Source: Nostoc sp. JL34 (lineage in GTDB: Bacteria > Cyanobacteriota > Cyanobacteriia > Cyanobacteriales > Nostocaceae). From it: a stretch of DNA of 64,000 nucleotides. The notes beneath the pieces were generated by a model. The model worked only from the letters and a program-made list of their open reading frames with translations. It made no database searches and was not told the origin of the DNA. The DNA is taken from NCBI RefSeq assembly GCF_017114945.1, contig NZ_JABXKQ010000116.1, positions 1-64,000 on the forward strand. Direction: 5' to 3'. This document shows positions 44,954 to 54,067 of the stretch, one piece after another. A program made the position numbers and the translations under genes. How positions within the stretch are numbered: the stretch's first letter is position 1; each line of letters opens with the position of its first letter.

Positions 44954-45307
44954 AAAATTATTTGCACACTGTTATTATTCAGGAAGCAGGAGGCAGAAGG
45001 CAGGAGGAATCCACGCTTAAAAACGTAGGAATTAGGCTGTGGAAGTTTGTATCTTGCACTGTGCATCTGGATACAATTCTTCTTTTGAAACTGGGTAATG
45101 ACCCAGAACTAATAGTTTTCATTCATACTTCTTTCCTCCAGCAAGAACTGCCCTGTCTACGATATGCTGCGCGATCTGCCTCCTGGCTTCTCTTGTAAGA
45201 TTTAAACATATTGAACAGCAGCCAAAATAGTTGCTGTGATGGCATTTATTCTCTACGAGACGCTACGCGAACATTTCTAATTCTTAATTTTTAATTTTGA
45301 ATTTATT
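44954..45307. other. Intergenic region with low-complexity repeats
   Basis: GCAGGAGGCAGAAGGCAGGA-type heptamers at about 44985-45007, a piece of dispersed repeat (GAGACGCTACGCGAAC, 45257-45272), and AATTTTTAATTTTGAATT before the next ATG. No supported gene. Confidence 0.55.
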
Positions 45308-45760
45308 ATGACTTTCCATGAATTTTCACCAACACAACCAGTCATCTTAGGGTTTGATCCAGGTCGAGATAAGTGTGGTTTAGGGGTGATGGGACTGGAT
45401 CGGCAACTATATTATCATCAGGTTGTGCTAGCAAAAGAGGCGATCGCTACCATTGAGACCCTGCGGCAAAAGTTTCCCATCTCTTTGATGGTGATGGGTG
45501 ACCAAACTACAGCCAAGCAGTGGCGACAGCAGTTATATCAGGAATTGACAGAACCGTTGAGTATTATTTTAGTGGATGAGCGCTACACAACGTTAGAAGC
45601 ACGCGATCGCTATTGGCAAATGTTTCCGCCTAAAGGGCTAATAAAGCTATTGCCAAAGGGTCTGCGACAGCCACCAAGACCAATAGATGACATCGTTGCC
45701 ATTCTCTTAATCGAAAGATACTTAAATCGCCTCACTGAATCAGGAGTCAACCAATTTTAG
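45308..45760 (+). CDS. YqgF/RuvX-like RNase H-fold nuclease
   Basis: A 150-residue protein of the YqgF family (pre-16S rRNA 5'-end nuclease or Holliday-junction-resolvase-like). The acidic active-site positions are visible: VILGFDPGRDKCGLGV at the N-terminus, VDERYTTLEAR in the middle and PIDDIVAILLIERYL near the end. The sequence is the divergent cyanobacterial form, which may be a second copy beside a canonical RuvX elsewhere. It lies downstream of the DUF3084 gene. Confidence 0.82.
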   Translation: MTFHEFSPTQPVILGFDPGRDKCGLGVMGLDRQLYYHQVVLAKEAIATIETLRQKFPISLMVMGDQTTAKQWRQQLYQELTEPLSIILVDERYTTLEARDRYWQMFPPKGLIKLLPKGLRQPPRPIDDIVAILLIERYLNRLTESGVNQF

Positions 45761-45824
45761 ATTTTGTATTTTGTATTTTGGATTGAAGAAAAAATCTAAA
45801 ATCTAAAATCTAAAATCCAAAATT
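45758..45824. repeat. ATCTAAA/GTATTTT tracts forming a hairpin
   Basis: TTTTGTATTTTGGATT is followed by three ATCTAAA heptamers and AATCCAAAAT; the ATTTTGGATT and AATCCAAAAT parts are complementary. It lies between convergent genes and may act as their common terminator. Confidence 0.65.
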
Positions 45825-45840
45825 GAATGGCTCCTAATTC

Positions 45841-46104
45841 TTAAAGTTCCGCTCGAATAGTAAAAGCATAGTCTCCTCCAGGCTCTAACTGGTAATCTTG
45901 TTGCTCCAAAAATCGACCGAGGGGTTCTTTGATTAAGGCGCGGCCTTGGGAAGGCTTGACGGCAAGTTCTCCCCGGCGAAAATGCCACTGGAAATGCCAC
46001 TCAAACTCACCCGCACTCACTTCGCCCTCAAGGAAGCCGTGTTGCCAGGATTGGCGAGTAATTCTGACATGGGCAATGGTTTCTGGCAGACGTTTTGCAC
46101 TCAC
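45841..46104 (-). CDS. DUF3146 family protein
   Basis: An 87-residue cyanobacterial protein of unknown function. The segment ITRQSWQHGFLEGEVSAGEF, then SQGRALIKEPLGRFLEQQDY and EPGGDYAFTIRAEL are as I recall for DUF3146. The start is a GTG at 46104; no ATG is available upstream in frame nearby. It is convergent with the YqgF-like gene. Confidence 0.82.
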   Translation of the reverse strand: MSAKRLPETIAHVRITRQSWQHGFLEGEVSAGEFEWHFQWHFRRGELAVKPSQGRALIKEPLGRFLEQQDYQLEPGGDYAFTIRAEL

Positions 46105-46450
46105 AATGCTTTATGTCAAGTGTGGAATAACAGCCGATTATGTAGGCTACTTATTTTATTTACCAAACATAGCTTAATTAGACAAACTGACAAAGTGGGT
46201 ATTTGTAGTTGACTAGGTTGTGTTAATGAGCAAGACGACTTCAGGATACTGAAGTTGCAGCTATAATCCAATACAGTTGGGTGAAAATTTGATCTTCCCT
46301 AATCTTCCTTAAAAACGAGAAAATAGAGCAAGCCTTTTTTAGGCATCTTTCGGGGCAACAAATCACTAAGCCAAGCGGATTGGGCTATAAGCTGCGCGGA
46401 CTTAATGCCGAAAAGTTTGGGTCAGCAGGCTACCGTGCGGTGAATTCTGG
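46105..46450. other. Intergenic region, nothing recognised
   Basis: No gene. Low-conservation frames on the plus strand here are antisense to the DUF3146 gene and are not called. Confidence 0.45.
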
Positions 46451-47212
46451 TTAAAGTTTTAGAAATGAATGTATCCTAGAAACTGCATATCTAATGTTCC
46501 TTTCATCAGTATATTGTGGGTTAATTGGAATTTGCTTCCAGGATTTCAGCACAATTACAGCCCGATAAAGTTTGGAATATTTATATTGCTTTTCTTGAAT
46601 ATCAAAATACAGAATATTTTCTAATGGGTGTTCGATAATTTGGTTGCCACGCCAACTTTTCCGTTCGATAAATACTTTATCAATACTTTTATAGAAGGTG
46701 CAGGTAGTTACAGGTGATGTAGCAAAATAAGCAGCGATCGCCATCATAATCAATATAAATAAAATTAAGAGAAATAGATAATCCCGTTCATTCTGCTGCA
46801 CTAATAGAGAAGTTTGTCCAGAGTTGATAAAATTGTTGATTTTAGAAGTAACTTCCTGATTATATTGATAGCTAACATGTGAGAGCAGGGCAAAGTCTGC
46901 AAATGGAGTCACAATTATAACTTGATAGGTTTTCCCCCCTTTGCTACCAGTCTTTGTCAGGATGTATGCTTCCTGGAGATCAAACATTTTGAGTTTCTCC
47001 ATACTTCCCAGCAAATTAAACCGCCTTAATTCACAATTCATTTGGTTTGGTGTGAGGCGATCGCAAGTTATTTGAACTGAAGCAGAATCAAAAACTAAAC
47101 AGTAAATCAAAAAGCTTAAACAGCCAAGAAAAAGGCACCCACCACTAAACCAATTTCTGAGTGGTTGATGCTTTAGCTGTAATCTAGTATGGGTTTCCTC
47201 TACAATTTTCAT
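46451..47212 (-). CDS. Hypothetical two-span membrane protein
   Basis: I do not recognise this 253-residue protein. It has a hydrophobic helix at about 24-42, a soluble part of about 100 residues with two Cys (QITCDRLTPNQMNCELRRF), a second helix at about 145-165 (LFLLILFILIMMAIAAYFAT), and a C-terminal cytoplasmic part with beta-rich, PH-like character (FYKSIDKVFIERKSW, ILYFDIQEKQYKYSKLYRAV). The two Cys in the loop could form a disulphide. It is a single gene divergent from the aldo/keto reductase. Confidence 0.7.
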   Translation of the reverse strand: MKIVEETHTRLQLKHQPLRNWFSGGCLFLGCLSFLIYCLVFDSASVQITCDRLTPNQMNCELRRFNLLGSMEKLKMFDLQEAYILTKTGSKGGKTYQVIIVTPFADFALLSHVSYQYNQEVTSKINNFINSGQTSLLVQQNERDYLFLLILFILIMMAIAAYFATSPVTTCTFYKSIDKVFIERKSWRGNQIIEHPLENILYFDIQEKQYKYSKLYRAVIVLKSWKQIPINPQYTDERNIRYAVSRIHSFLKL

Positions 47213-47372
47213 CAGTGCGTGTGTATAGAATACTTAACCCCTGAGTAGAGTATTCCCCTGTAGCCCATTTACTTATCACTAAGTCTAAGTACTAGGGAGG
47301 ATTTATGATGAATCACTAAAAAAGCTTTGGCTAACTGGTAGATAATTGGGGCAGAAAGGTATAGCTAGAAGT

Positions 47373-48239
47373 ATGGAAACCAAACAGTTAGGAAAAACTG
47401 GTATCTTTGTGAGTGCGATCGGTTTGGGTGGTATGCCCATGTCAATTTCTAATCGCCCTCCCGAATCGCAATCAATCCAAGTTATTCATCGGGCCTTGGA
47501 TCTGGGTATTACATTTATTGACACTGCCGATTCTTACTGCAAAGATGAGTCAGAGAAACATCACAATGAGCGGCTAATTCACAAGGCACTTAGTAGTTAC
47601 AAAGGCGATGTTAGCCAAGTGATTGTGGCAACCAAGGGCGGGTTGATGCGTCCCGATGGCAACTGGACAAGCAACGGCAACCCAGAACATTTGCGCCAAA
47701 CGATTCAAATCAGTTTTGAGGCGTTGGGTGGTGCTAAACCTATCGATGTTTGGCAATATCATTCTCCCGATACTAATTACACCATTGAAGAATCCCTTGC
47801 GCCAGCTAAAGAAGCTGTGGAGGCTGGTTTGATTCGGTTTGTGGGAGTTTCTAACTTTTCCGTTGAACAAATTAAGCGGGCGCGGGATGTGGTGGATATT
47901 GTCTCAGTGCAGAATCAATACAGCCCTTGGCAACGACAGCCAGAAAATGACGGCGTGTTGAAGTATTGCGAACAGCAAGGATTAACCTTTTTACCTTGGA
48001 GTCCCTTTGGTGGTAGGCGTCGCCATCAGGATTTGCAAGATATTTCTGCGATCGCTCAGTTAGCGAAAGAAAAAGGCGTGTCAGTGTATAATATCGTTCT
48101 GGCGTGGTTGCGTTCCAAGTCACCAGCTATTTTGCCAATTCCTGGGGCTAGCAAGGTTTCCAGCATTGAAGATTCAGTAGAAGCTATCAATGTGAAACTA
48201 TCTGATGAAGAAGTGCAAAAAATTGATCGGGCAACTTAA
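47373..48239 (+). CDS. Aldo/keto reductase
   Basis: An NAD(P)H-dependent oxidoreductase with a TIM-barrel fold, 288 residues from the ATG at 47373. The catalytic tetrad is present: Asp and Tyr in FIDTADSY, Lys in VIVATKGG and His in VWQYHSPD. The C-terminal IPGASKVSSIEDSVEAIN is the cofactor-binding region of the family. The substrate is unknown. The frame also extends to a TTG at 47346, but the residues before METKQLGKTG are not family-like. Confidence 0.93.
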   Translation: METKQLGKTGIFVSAIGLGGMPMSISNRPPESQSIQVIHRALDLGITFIDTADSYCKDESEKHHNERLIHKALSSYKGDVSQVIVATKGGLMRPDGNWTSNGNPEHLRQTIQISFEALGGAKPIDVWQYHSPDTNYTIEESLAPAKEAVEAGLIRFVGVSNFSVEQIKRARDVVDIVSVQNQYSPWQRQPENDGVLKYCEQQGLTFLPWSPFGGRRRHQDLQDISAIAQLAKEKGVSVYNIVLAWLRSKSPAILPIPGASKVSSIEDSVEAINVKLSDEEVQKIDRAT

Positions 48240-48264
48240 TTATTTTACTGGCTAACTTAGATGT

Positions 48265-48418
48265 TGTTTGAAAAGTTGTAAAGTATACTCAAAACCCCGC
48301 TTCCATTCCTCTCCCCGAAAGGTCGAGAGGCTTTGAAACCCCCATTCCCTTGTAGGGAAGGGGGGCTGGGGGGTTAGGTTTTCGAGGCTTAGATGTTACC
48401 AAAAAAACTTTTCAAACA
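48265..48418. mobile_element. MITE-like inverted-repeat element
   Basis: Perfect 13-base terminal inverted repeats TGTTTGAAAAGTT (48265-48277) and AACTTTTCAAACA (48406-48418) enclose internal hairpins with CCCATTCCCTTGTAGGGAAG and CCTCTCC-type sequence. The CCCTTGTAGGGAAGGGGG core is shared with the element at 62391-62527. No coding capacity. Confidence 0.8.
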
Positions 48419-48503
48419 TCCTCTTAGATGTGCTAGAAGTTGCTTAAGGTTTTCGTGGCTTGTTTAGCTGCATAAACTCTTTGATAGCGCATAAAGAGAA
48501 GAC

Positions 48504-49043
48504 ATGATCCTAGAAACACACCGCTTGCTAATGCGTGACTTTATAGAGACAGATTGGCAAGCGGTTTTTGTCTATCAATCTAATCCTTTGTACTTGCGTT
48601 ACAGCTACTGGACACACCGTACAGAGAAGGATGTTTGCGAGTTTATCCAGATGTTTATTGATCAGCAAAAAGAGCAACCACGAACAAAGTTTCAGTTAGC
48701 TATTATCCTCAAAGAAGAAAATCAGCTTATTGGCAATTGTGGTATCCGTGTAAATGACCCAGAAATGTGGGAAGCAAATATCGGTTATGAACTAAACCCT
48801 CAATATTGGGGACAAGGTTATGCAACAGAAGCAGCACAGACTATTTTAAAGTTCGGCTTTGAAGAATTGGAAATGCATCGGATCTGGTCTTGGTGTGTTT
48901 CACAGAATCTTGCTTCTGTAAAGGTATTAGAAAAAATTGGTATGCGTCGTGAAGGTCATCTGCAAGAAAAAGAGTTAATCAAAGGTAGATGGTACGACAA
49001 CTTTTTTTACGCTATCCTTGACCACGAGTGGAAAGCAAACTAA
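48504..49043 (+). CDS. RimJ/RimL-type GNAT N-acetyltransferase
   Basis: A 179-residue GNAT enzyme of the ribosomal-protein/amino-terminal acetyltransferase group. It begins ILETHRLLMRDFIETDWQAV, has the acetyl-CoA loop GYELNPQYWGQGYATEAAQT and the C-terminal SVKVLEKIGMRREGHLQ motif. Acceptor unknown. Single gene. Confidence 0.92.
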   Translation: MILETHRLLMRDFIETDWQAVFVYQSNPLYLRYSYWTHRTEKDVCEFIQMFIDQQKEQPRTKFQLAIILKEENQLIGNCGIRVNDPEMWEANIGYELNPQYWGQGYATEAAQTILKFGFEELEMHRIWSWCVSQNLASVKVLEKIGMRREGHLQEKELIKGRWYDNFFYAILDHEWKAN

Positions 49044-49183
49044 TACTGCTTCTATGAGCTACCTCAGAGACAATATCGTAAATTCCTGAGAAATTGAGGA
49101 TAAGACAAGTTCAGAACCCTCATTCAGAATAATCTCCGCTTTGCGATGGCGTTGCACCTGAGTGTAAGGTTACAAACTTATCT

Positions 49184-49235
49184 TCTCTGCTGTTTCTAAA
49201 CCTGCAAATTCTCTGCTGTTTCTAAACCTGCAAAT
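49184..49235. repeat. Two perfect 26-bp direct repeats
   Basis: Identical copies at 49184-49209 and 49210-49235 (core CTGCTGTTTCTAAACCTGCA) lie just after the end of the amidase gene. Origin unknown; probably replication slippage. Confidence 0.9.
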
Positions 49236-49275
49236 ACAATAATTTGCGAAAGTTGTTCCAGGGATGCCTGCATGA

Positions 49276-50679
49276 TTAGCCTGATATTGCCAAGGCTGGA
49301 CGATGATGAATCCAAGGGTTAGCCGCTTCTAATTGTGCTGCTAGGCTGATGATTGTGGCTTCAGCGGCAGGTTTGCCAATTAGCTGCACACTCATGGGTA
49401 AACCATTACTATCAAAACCTACAGGAATTGCGATCGCAGGTTGTCCAGTTGCATTTGCAGGCGGACAAGGGGCAACCCATTGAATAATATTTTGGAATGT
49501 CTCTTCTGGACTCAAAGAAGCCCATTCCCCAACGCGGATGGGTGAATGTAAATAAACTGGCAATACCAGCACATCCACGGTATCAAAAAACGCCACAATT
49601 TGTCGTGCCACTATCTGCATTTGAGAAACTGCTTGCAGGTACTGGGCAACGGAACCAGTGCGGGCAAATAGCCAGCGATTCAATGGCTGCAAGGCTTCAA
49701 CAGGAAGTCCCGACGCTGCTACCCCAGCTTGCCAGACAATTTGAAATGGTTCAACTAAACCGCTAAAATCTGGGGATTTCTGTTCAACTTGGTGGCCGAG
49801 TTGTTCTAATAACTCAACTGTTTGGCGGACACCTTGCTGACAGTTGGCGTCAGCTTCTCCCAAAGGAGAAATGCTATTGTCAAAGGCAATTCGCAAAGCA
49901 CCGAGTTTTGTCTGAGTGGCAGCGAGAAATGATGGTTCGGGATCTGGCAACCAGTAAGGATCGCCTGTCATGTAACCAGAGATGGCATCCAAAAGGGCAG
50001 CAGCATCAGCGACAGTGCGGGCGATTGGGCCGTTGACGGCAATTCCAGCAAGGCGTTCGCCTACGGGGGCTTTACTCACTCTGCCCCTGGATGGTTTGAG
50101 TCCCACTAAACCACAACAAGCGGCAGGCCCACGAATGGAACCACCACCATCAGAACCTTGAGCGATCGCACATAATCCTGCTGCTACTGCGGCCGCTGCG
50201 CCACCACTAGAACCGCCAGGGGTGTATTCTAAATTCCACGGATTTCTGGCTGGGGGAAAACCCGCAGGTTCGCTGTATGGGAATGAACCTAATTCGGAAG
50301 TGGCTGTTTTACCGAGAATAGTAAATCCAGCTTGCTTAATCCGTGTTACGACACCATCATCATAGTTAGGGATATTGTTCAGTAATGCCGGATTTCCATA
50401 AGTACAGGTAACACCTGCTACAGCATTGAGGTCTTTAATGGAAATCGGCACGCCAAAAAATGGCGGTAATTCTGAGGTAGTTGTCAATAATTCTGTTTTG
50501 GCTTTAGCATCTGCGATCGCTAATTCTGCCGTCACCGTAAAATAACTTCCTAATTGGGGATTTAACTGCCCAATCCGTTCTAAATATATTTCCACCAACT
50601 CTAGCGGTGATACTTCCCGGCGACGAATTAATTGCGCCAACTCTAGTGCTGGGGTAAATGCTAAATCAACTTCATTCAT
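49276..50679 (-). CDS. Amidase-signature family amidase
   Basis: A 467-residue hydrolase of the GatA/amidase superfamily. The Ser-cisSer-Lys triad is visible: Lys82 in PISIKDLNAVAGV, the cis-Ser in GGSSGGAAAAVAAG (155-168), and nucleophile Ser181 in QGSDGGGSIRGPAA. It is not likely to be the Glu-tRNA amidotransferase subunit itself, as the C-terminal half differs and no gatB/gatC is adjacent; a general amidase or aryl-acylamidase is more probable. The ATG at 50679 fits the family N-terminus. Confidence 0.9.
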   Translation of the reverse strand: MNEVDLAFTPALELAQLIRRREVSPLELVEIYLERIGQLNPQLGSYFTVTAELAIADAKAKTELLTTTSELPPFFGVPISIKDLNAVAGVTCTYGNPALLNNIPNYDDGVVTRIKQAGFTILGKTATSELGSFPYSEPAGFPPARNPWNLEYTPGGSSGGAAAAVAAGLCAIAQGSDGGGSIRGPAACCGLVGLKPSRGRVSKAPVGERLAGIAVNGPIARTVADAAALLDAISGYMTGDPYWLPDPEPSFLAATQTKLGALRIAFDNSISPLGEADANCQQGVRQTVELLEQLGHQVEQKSPDFSGLVEPFQIVWQAGVAASGLPVEALQPLNRWLFARTGSVAQYLQAVSQMQIVARQIVAFFDTVDVLVLPVYLHSPIRVGEWASLSPEETFQNIIQWVAPCPPANATGQPAIAIPVGFDSNGLPMSVQLIGKPAAEATIISLAAQLEAANPWIHHRPALAISG

Positions 50680-50887
50680 AGGTTAGTGAATGGGTAATTT
50701 TATCTTTCTCTGGGATTTTAAAACTGAAATTGTTACTTTAGCAGGATTTATGGGAATTATACATTTTATAGCTCCTGAGATTTGTAACTAATTTAGGATG
50801 CTCAGATGCAACAGACCTGGTTATATTCTTACTCAAGCCATTTTAATTGTTTCGCATAAACTTTCGACAAATCCCTAAGGGGTATTT

Positions 50888-52414
50888 ATGGCTAACCTAG
50901 AAATACTTGTTAGTGAATTGCCAACACTGATTCAGAGTCTCAAACTGACTATTGGCGATTCTAATGAAATTATGGAACAAATTATCCTGATCAATGATAC
51001 TCAGGAACAACTACGGAATCTCAAAAAATTAATTGCTCAGGAATTGAGATTTGATCGGATCAAAAATTCTGCGATCGCTACACTTCCTCGAATAGCTACA
51101 GGAGCTACTTTGTTTATCCCTAGTCTGGGATTAGTAGATCCAGCCATAGCGGAAAAATTTGGGAATTCAGAAACTAAAATTTCATTAACTGATTTACAAT
51201 CAAAAATTGATAGCTGGATTGATTGGGGTTATTTTTTGCAAGCAATAGCTGCTGATATTCTCAGTGATATTCAATTAGTAAATCAGCTAAATTCTGATAT
51301 TATTCATCCAAGTATAGCTACTGAATTTAAAGCCCTGACTGAAAATTTAAATATTAAGTTAGACTTTGGTAAATCTAATATCTTACAACTACAAATTCAA
51401 ATAATTAGCAATTCTCGAAAAGAACTATTACAGTTGCAACAAAAATTAGATTATATTTTTAATACTATTAAAACTAGTCGGAACTTATTAAATATTTTAT
51501 TAGGAATGTCTGCTTTTTATAGTAAATCTGGCTTTGCTTTAGAGTGGTTAGATGATGATCGCGAATTAATTATATCGAGTGAGGAAAAATTTCAAGAATT
51601 AACAGATATTCTCAAGGAATGTGATTTTTTTCAAGAAAAAATTGCTGCTTTAATTATTCAGGGTGACGCTTTAAAGGAACAGGCAGAACAAGCCCTGAAA
51701 AAGATTGAACAGGAAAGTAATAAAGAACCAATTGTTAGCCAGCAAGTAGAAATAGTACCAAAGTTTTCGACACCAAAAATAGTCCGTTCAGCTTTGATTG
51801 TAGTCTCAAGTTTATTAATCTTGGGTTTTGGTGGTTGGAAAATTAAAGAGCAAAGTCTACAATTGCAGCAGATGAGTCTAAGTTTAACTCAAGAAGGAAG
51901 TGCGATCGCAAAGTTTAAATCTGCTCAAAAACTCGGTATGGAGGCTGCTTTTCTAGTTCAGAAGCCACCACATCCTCTAAAAGTTTGGCAACAAGCAGAA
52001 ACTAAATGGCATCAGGCAATAAACTTGTTAGATAGTATTCCTAATGAAACATCAGTTTCTAATCAAGCAAAGAAGAAATTAGCTTACTATCGGATTAACT
52101 ATAAATCTATCAGTCAAAGAGTGTTAATTGAAAAGAAAGCCTTAGCTAACTTAGAATCAGCCCAAAAGCTAGCAATAGAAGCTAATTTATTTGTCCAAAA
52201 TTCGCCTCATTCACTACTAAGTCGGCAGCAAGCACAAGACAAGTGGCAGCAAGCAATAAATTTATTAGAAGCGATTCCAGAGAGTACGTCTGTCTCTATA
52301 CAGGCTAAAAAAATACTTCCTATTTATAAAACTAACTATGCAGCTATCAGTCAAATAATTCAAAACTCAACTTCCGGTCTATATTCCTTAGTACAGCTTT
52401 GCGTAAAATCGTAG
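50888..52414 (+). CDS. Unrecognised membrane-anchored coiled-coil protein with C-terminal repeats
   Basis: I do not recognise this 508-residue protein. Residues 1-280 are largely helical with coiled-coil character and two hydrophobic stretches near 55-80. A transmembrane helix lies at about 300-318 (ALIVVSSLLILGFGGW). After it come two tandem repeats of about 75 residues (about 342-415 and 421-495), each with the pattern SAQKL...EA..VQ..PH, then W..A..LL..IP, then AKK...Y..NY..IS. Similar helical repeats occur at the C-termini of other cyanobacterial membrane proteins. The layout suggests a scaffold; no enzymatic motif was seen. Confidence 0.75.
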   Translation: MANLEILVSELPTLIQSLKLTIGDSNEIMEQIILINDTQEQLRNLKKLIAQELRFDRIKNSAIATLPRIATGATLFIPSLGLVDPAIAEKFGNSETKISLTDLQSKIDSWIDWGYFLQAIAADILSDIQLVNQLNSDIIHPSIATEFKALTENLNIKLDFGKSNILQLQIQIISNSRKELLQLQQKLDYIFNTIKTSRNLLNILLGMSAFYSKSGFALEWLDDDRELIISSEEKFQELTDILKECDFFQEKIAALIIQGDALKEQAEQALKKIEQESNKEPIVSQQVEIVPKFSTPKIVRSALIVVSSLLILGFGGWKIKEQSLQLQQMSLSLTQEGSAIAKFKSAQKLGMEAAFLVQKPPHPLKVWQQAETKWHQAINLLDSIPNETSVSNQAKKKLAYYRINYKSISQRVLIEKKALANLESAQKLAIEANLFVQNSPHSLLSRQQAQDKWQQAINLLEAIPESTSVSIQAKKILPIYKTNYAAISQIIQNSTSGLYSLVQLCVKS

Positions 52415-53006
52415 TATTTTTAAACGCAGAGGGACGCAAAGTAAGCACATTGCATAGCCACTTCGCGGTAGGTATGCAGAATTTTCTAAAGATAATTCGC
52501 TATTTTCAAGACAGGTTTAATATTCACTGTGTTGTGGCAATTACCAGTACTACTGCGGTTTACCACATCAACCGCCTGAGAAAGTCAGAACTGTTGCATC
52601 TGATTACGAAGGCTGGCTAGTCACTGACGGTTATGGGGCTGATAACAGTTATGACAAACACCAACATTGTTTAGCACAATTAATATGCAAAGCCATTGTC
52701 TTGACTCAAGGTAAGATATCACAGAACGTTTTCAGCAGTGATTCCTGGGGGAATTCAAAAATATTTGATAGTTCTCAGACATCTTCCAAGTATTATGTCT
52801 AGAAAAATTGAGGTAGTGTAAATATTAAAACTTAGATTTTCTAACTCAAGGATTAAGTATTATGTCTAATAATTGTGAGGTATTGTTGAATTTAGATAGG
52901 ATGTTTTTCGACTTTATGGTTACTATCTAATTAATCAACATGAAAGTCGAAAAGGCTTTTAAAAAGTGTTATTTCTTCTTAAACCTGCTATTACGAGGAA
53001 TGAAAT
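52415..53006. other. Intergenic region with transposase debris
   Basis: Contains the IS66-like fragment (52572-52712), a piece of dispersed repeat (CACTTCGCGGTAGGTATGC, 52460-52478), and an imperfect direct repeat around TATTATGTCTA (52791-52801 and 52858-52868). The desaturase promoter must lie at its right end. Confidence 0.55.
52572..52712 (+). pseudogene. IS66-like transposase remnant
   Basis: The frame starting CCG CCT GAG reads PPEKVRTVASDYEGWLVTDG, then YGADNSYDKHQHCLAQLICK and AIVLTQG. This matches the central DDE region of IS66-type transposases (SD/DGYGAY...R..CLAHL.RKA..L), with a degraded YGAY and CLAHL. The flanks do not continue the protein, so only about 47 codons survive. No inverted repeats were found. 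Confidence 0.6.
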
Positions 53007-53918
53007 ATGTCAATTGTTACTAATATTCTATTAGTAGATAAACAACCTGTAAAATTTTTTTCTATTTCACTAGTTTGGGTGATATATCTATTTTTTTTGC
53101 CTTATGTTTATGCTTCAATAAATATGTTTTCCATCTTTTTTATAGTTTTTCCAGGAGTTTATCTTCTCTGTTTGCTAGCACAACTTATGCATGAATGTTG
53201 GCATGAATATTTACCCGGCATCGATAATAAGCTTTTTTACTTAATATTATCTTGGATGATTTTTCTCGATCCACAAACCTTTGATATAGTACATCCTTAT
53301 CATCATTCTCAAGTGAATACTTACAATGATATAGAGTTTCATCCTTTAGGAGAGATTAAGAATAAATTATTGCGAATTATTTATAACTTTTTGGAAATAT
53401 GTTTAGGGAACATATTTGTTTTAATCGTGGCAAAGTTCCAAATATTGAAGCATCCAAAACTTAAACAGCAGTACTGCTTTAAGAAACTAATAATTTCTAT
53501 TTTGATGCGGATTCTGATTTGGGGTGGGATTGGTTACACTTCGCATTTACTATTAGGAGTAACTACAGGTCAAATTGTAATTTCTTATTTTATTACCTGT
53601 TGGATGGGATCTTTTATAGTTCATCATTGTGAACTCATAGAACATGGAAACCTGATTATAGAAGGGAACTTAAAAGAGCGTAATTTAAGAACCAGAAACT
53701 TGAAACCTTCTGGTATTTTAGAAAGATTTTTTCTGTTTATCACCCACAACCATTGTCTAGAACATTCACTACATCATTCTGTATCTAATATTTACACTCG
53801 ACCATTTCCTCAAACAAATGCTCTACCAGACAAAACTGTGTATATTTCATTTAGTGAATATTTAGTTATCCTCAAAGATATGCTTACAGGTAAATGCCCA
53901 ATTACTAATCTTGAATAG
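53007..53918 (+). CDS. Fatty acid desaturase-like di-iron membrane protein
   Basis: A 303-residue membrane protein with four to six helices and the three His boxes of the membrane desaturase/hydroxylase fold: H62-E-C-W-H66, H96-P-Y-H99-H100 and H253-S-L-H256-H257. An additional VHHCELIEH motif is at about 205-213. It probably oxidises a lipid or lipid-like substrate using two iron ions. The sequence differs from the DesA/B/C acyl-lipid desaturases that I know, so substrate and position are open. AGGAA precedes the ATG. Single gene, rather AT-rich compared with its neighbours, next to transposase debris, which could mean acquisition by transfer. Confidence 0.8.
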   Translation: MSIVTNILLVDKQPVKFFSISLVWVIYLFFLPYVYASINMFSIFFIVFPGVYLLCLLAQLMHECWHEYLPGIDNKLFYLILSWMIFLDPQTFDIVHPYHHSQVNTYNDIEFHPLGEIKNKLLRIIYNFLEICLGNIFVLIVAKFQILKHPKLKQQYCFKKLIISILMRILIWGGIGYTSHLLLGVTTGQIVISYFITCWMGSFIVHHCELIEHGNLIIEGNLKERNLRTRNLKPSGILERFFLFITHNHCLEHSLHHSVSNIYTRPFPQTNALPDKTVYISFSEYLVILKDMLTGKCPITNLE

Positions 53919-53963
53919 GTAAGCAGGACTTAGGTAACCCTTTTGAAAAAGTCTAGTATGGAG

Positions 53964-53993
53964 GAGATAAGGTAGAATTTTCTTCCTTATCTC
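53964..53993. terminator. Hairpin terminator between convergent genes
   Basis: Arms GAGATAAGG (53964-53972) and CCTTATCTC (53985-53993) with a 12-nt loop, followed by a T-rich stretch. It lies between the desaturase-like gene and map. Confidence 0.7.
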
Positions 53994-54067
53994 GCTTATG
54001 CTTTTTCTCATTTAAAGATTACTCAATTGGTTCACTTCTGTCAAAAACAGATAATTACAACTAACAA

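Noticed and set aside
44962..45198. 78-residue plus-strand frame between the DUF3084 and YqgF-like genes
   Set aside because: Starts in a GCAGGAG heptamer tract and has no protein-like composition.
52399..52620. 73-residue plus-strand frame after the repeat protein
   Set aside because: Overlaps dispersed-repeat DNA and the IS66-like remnant in a different frame.
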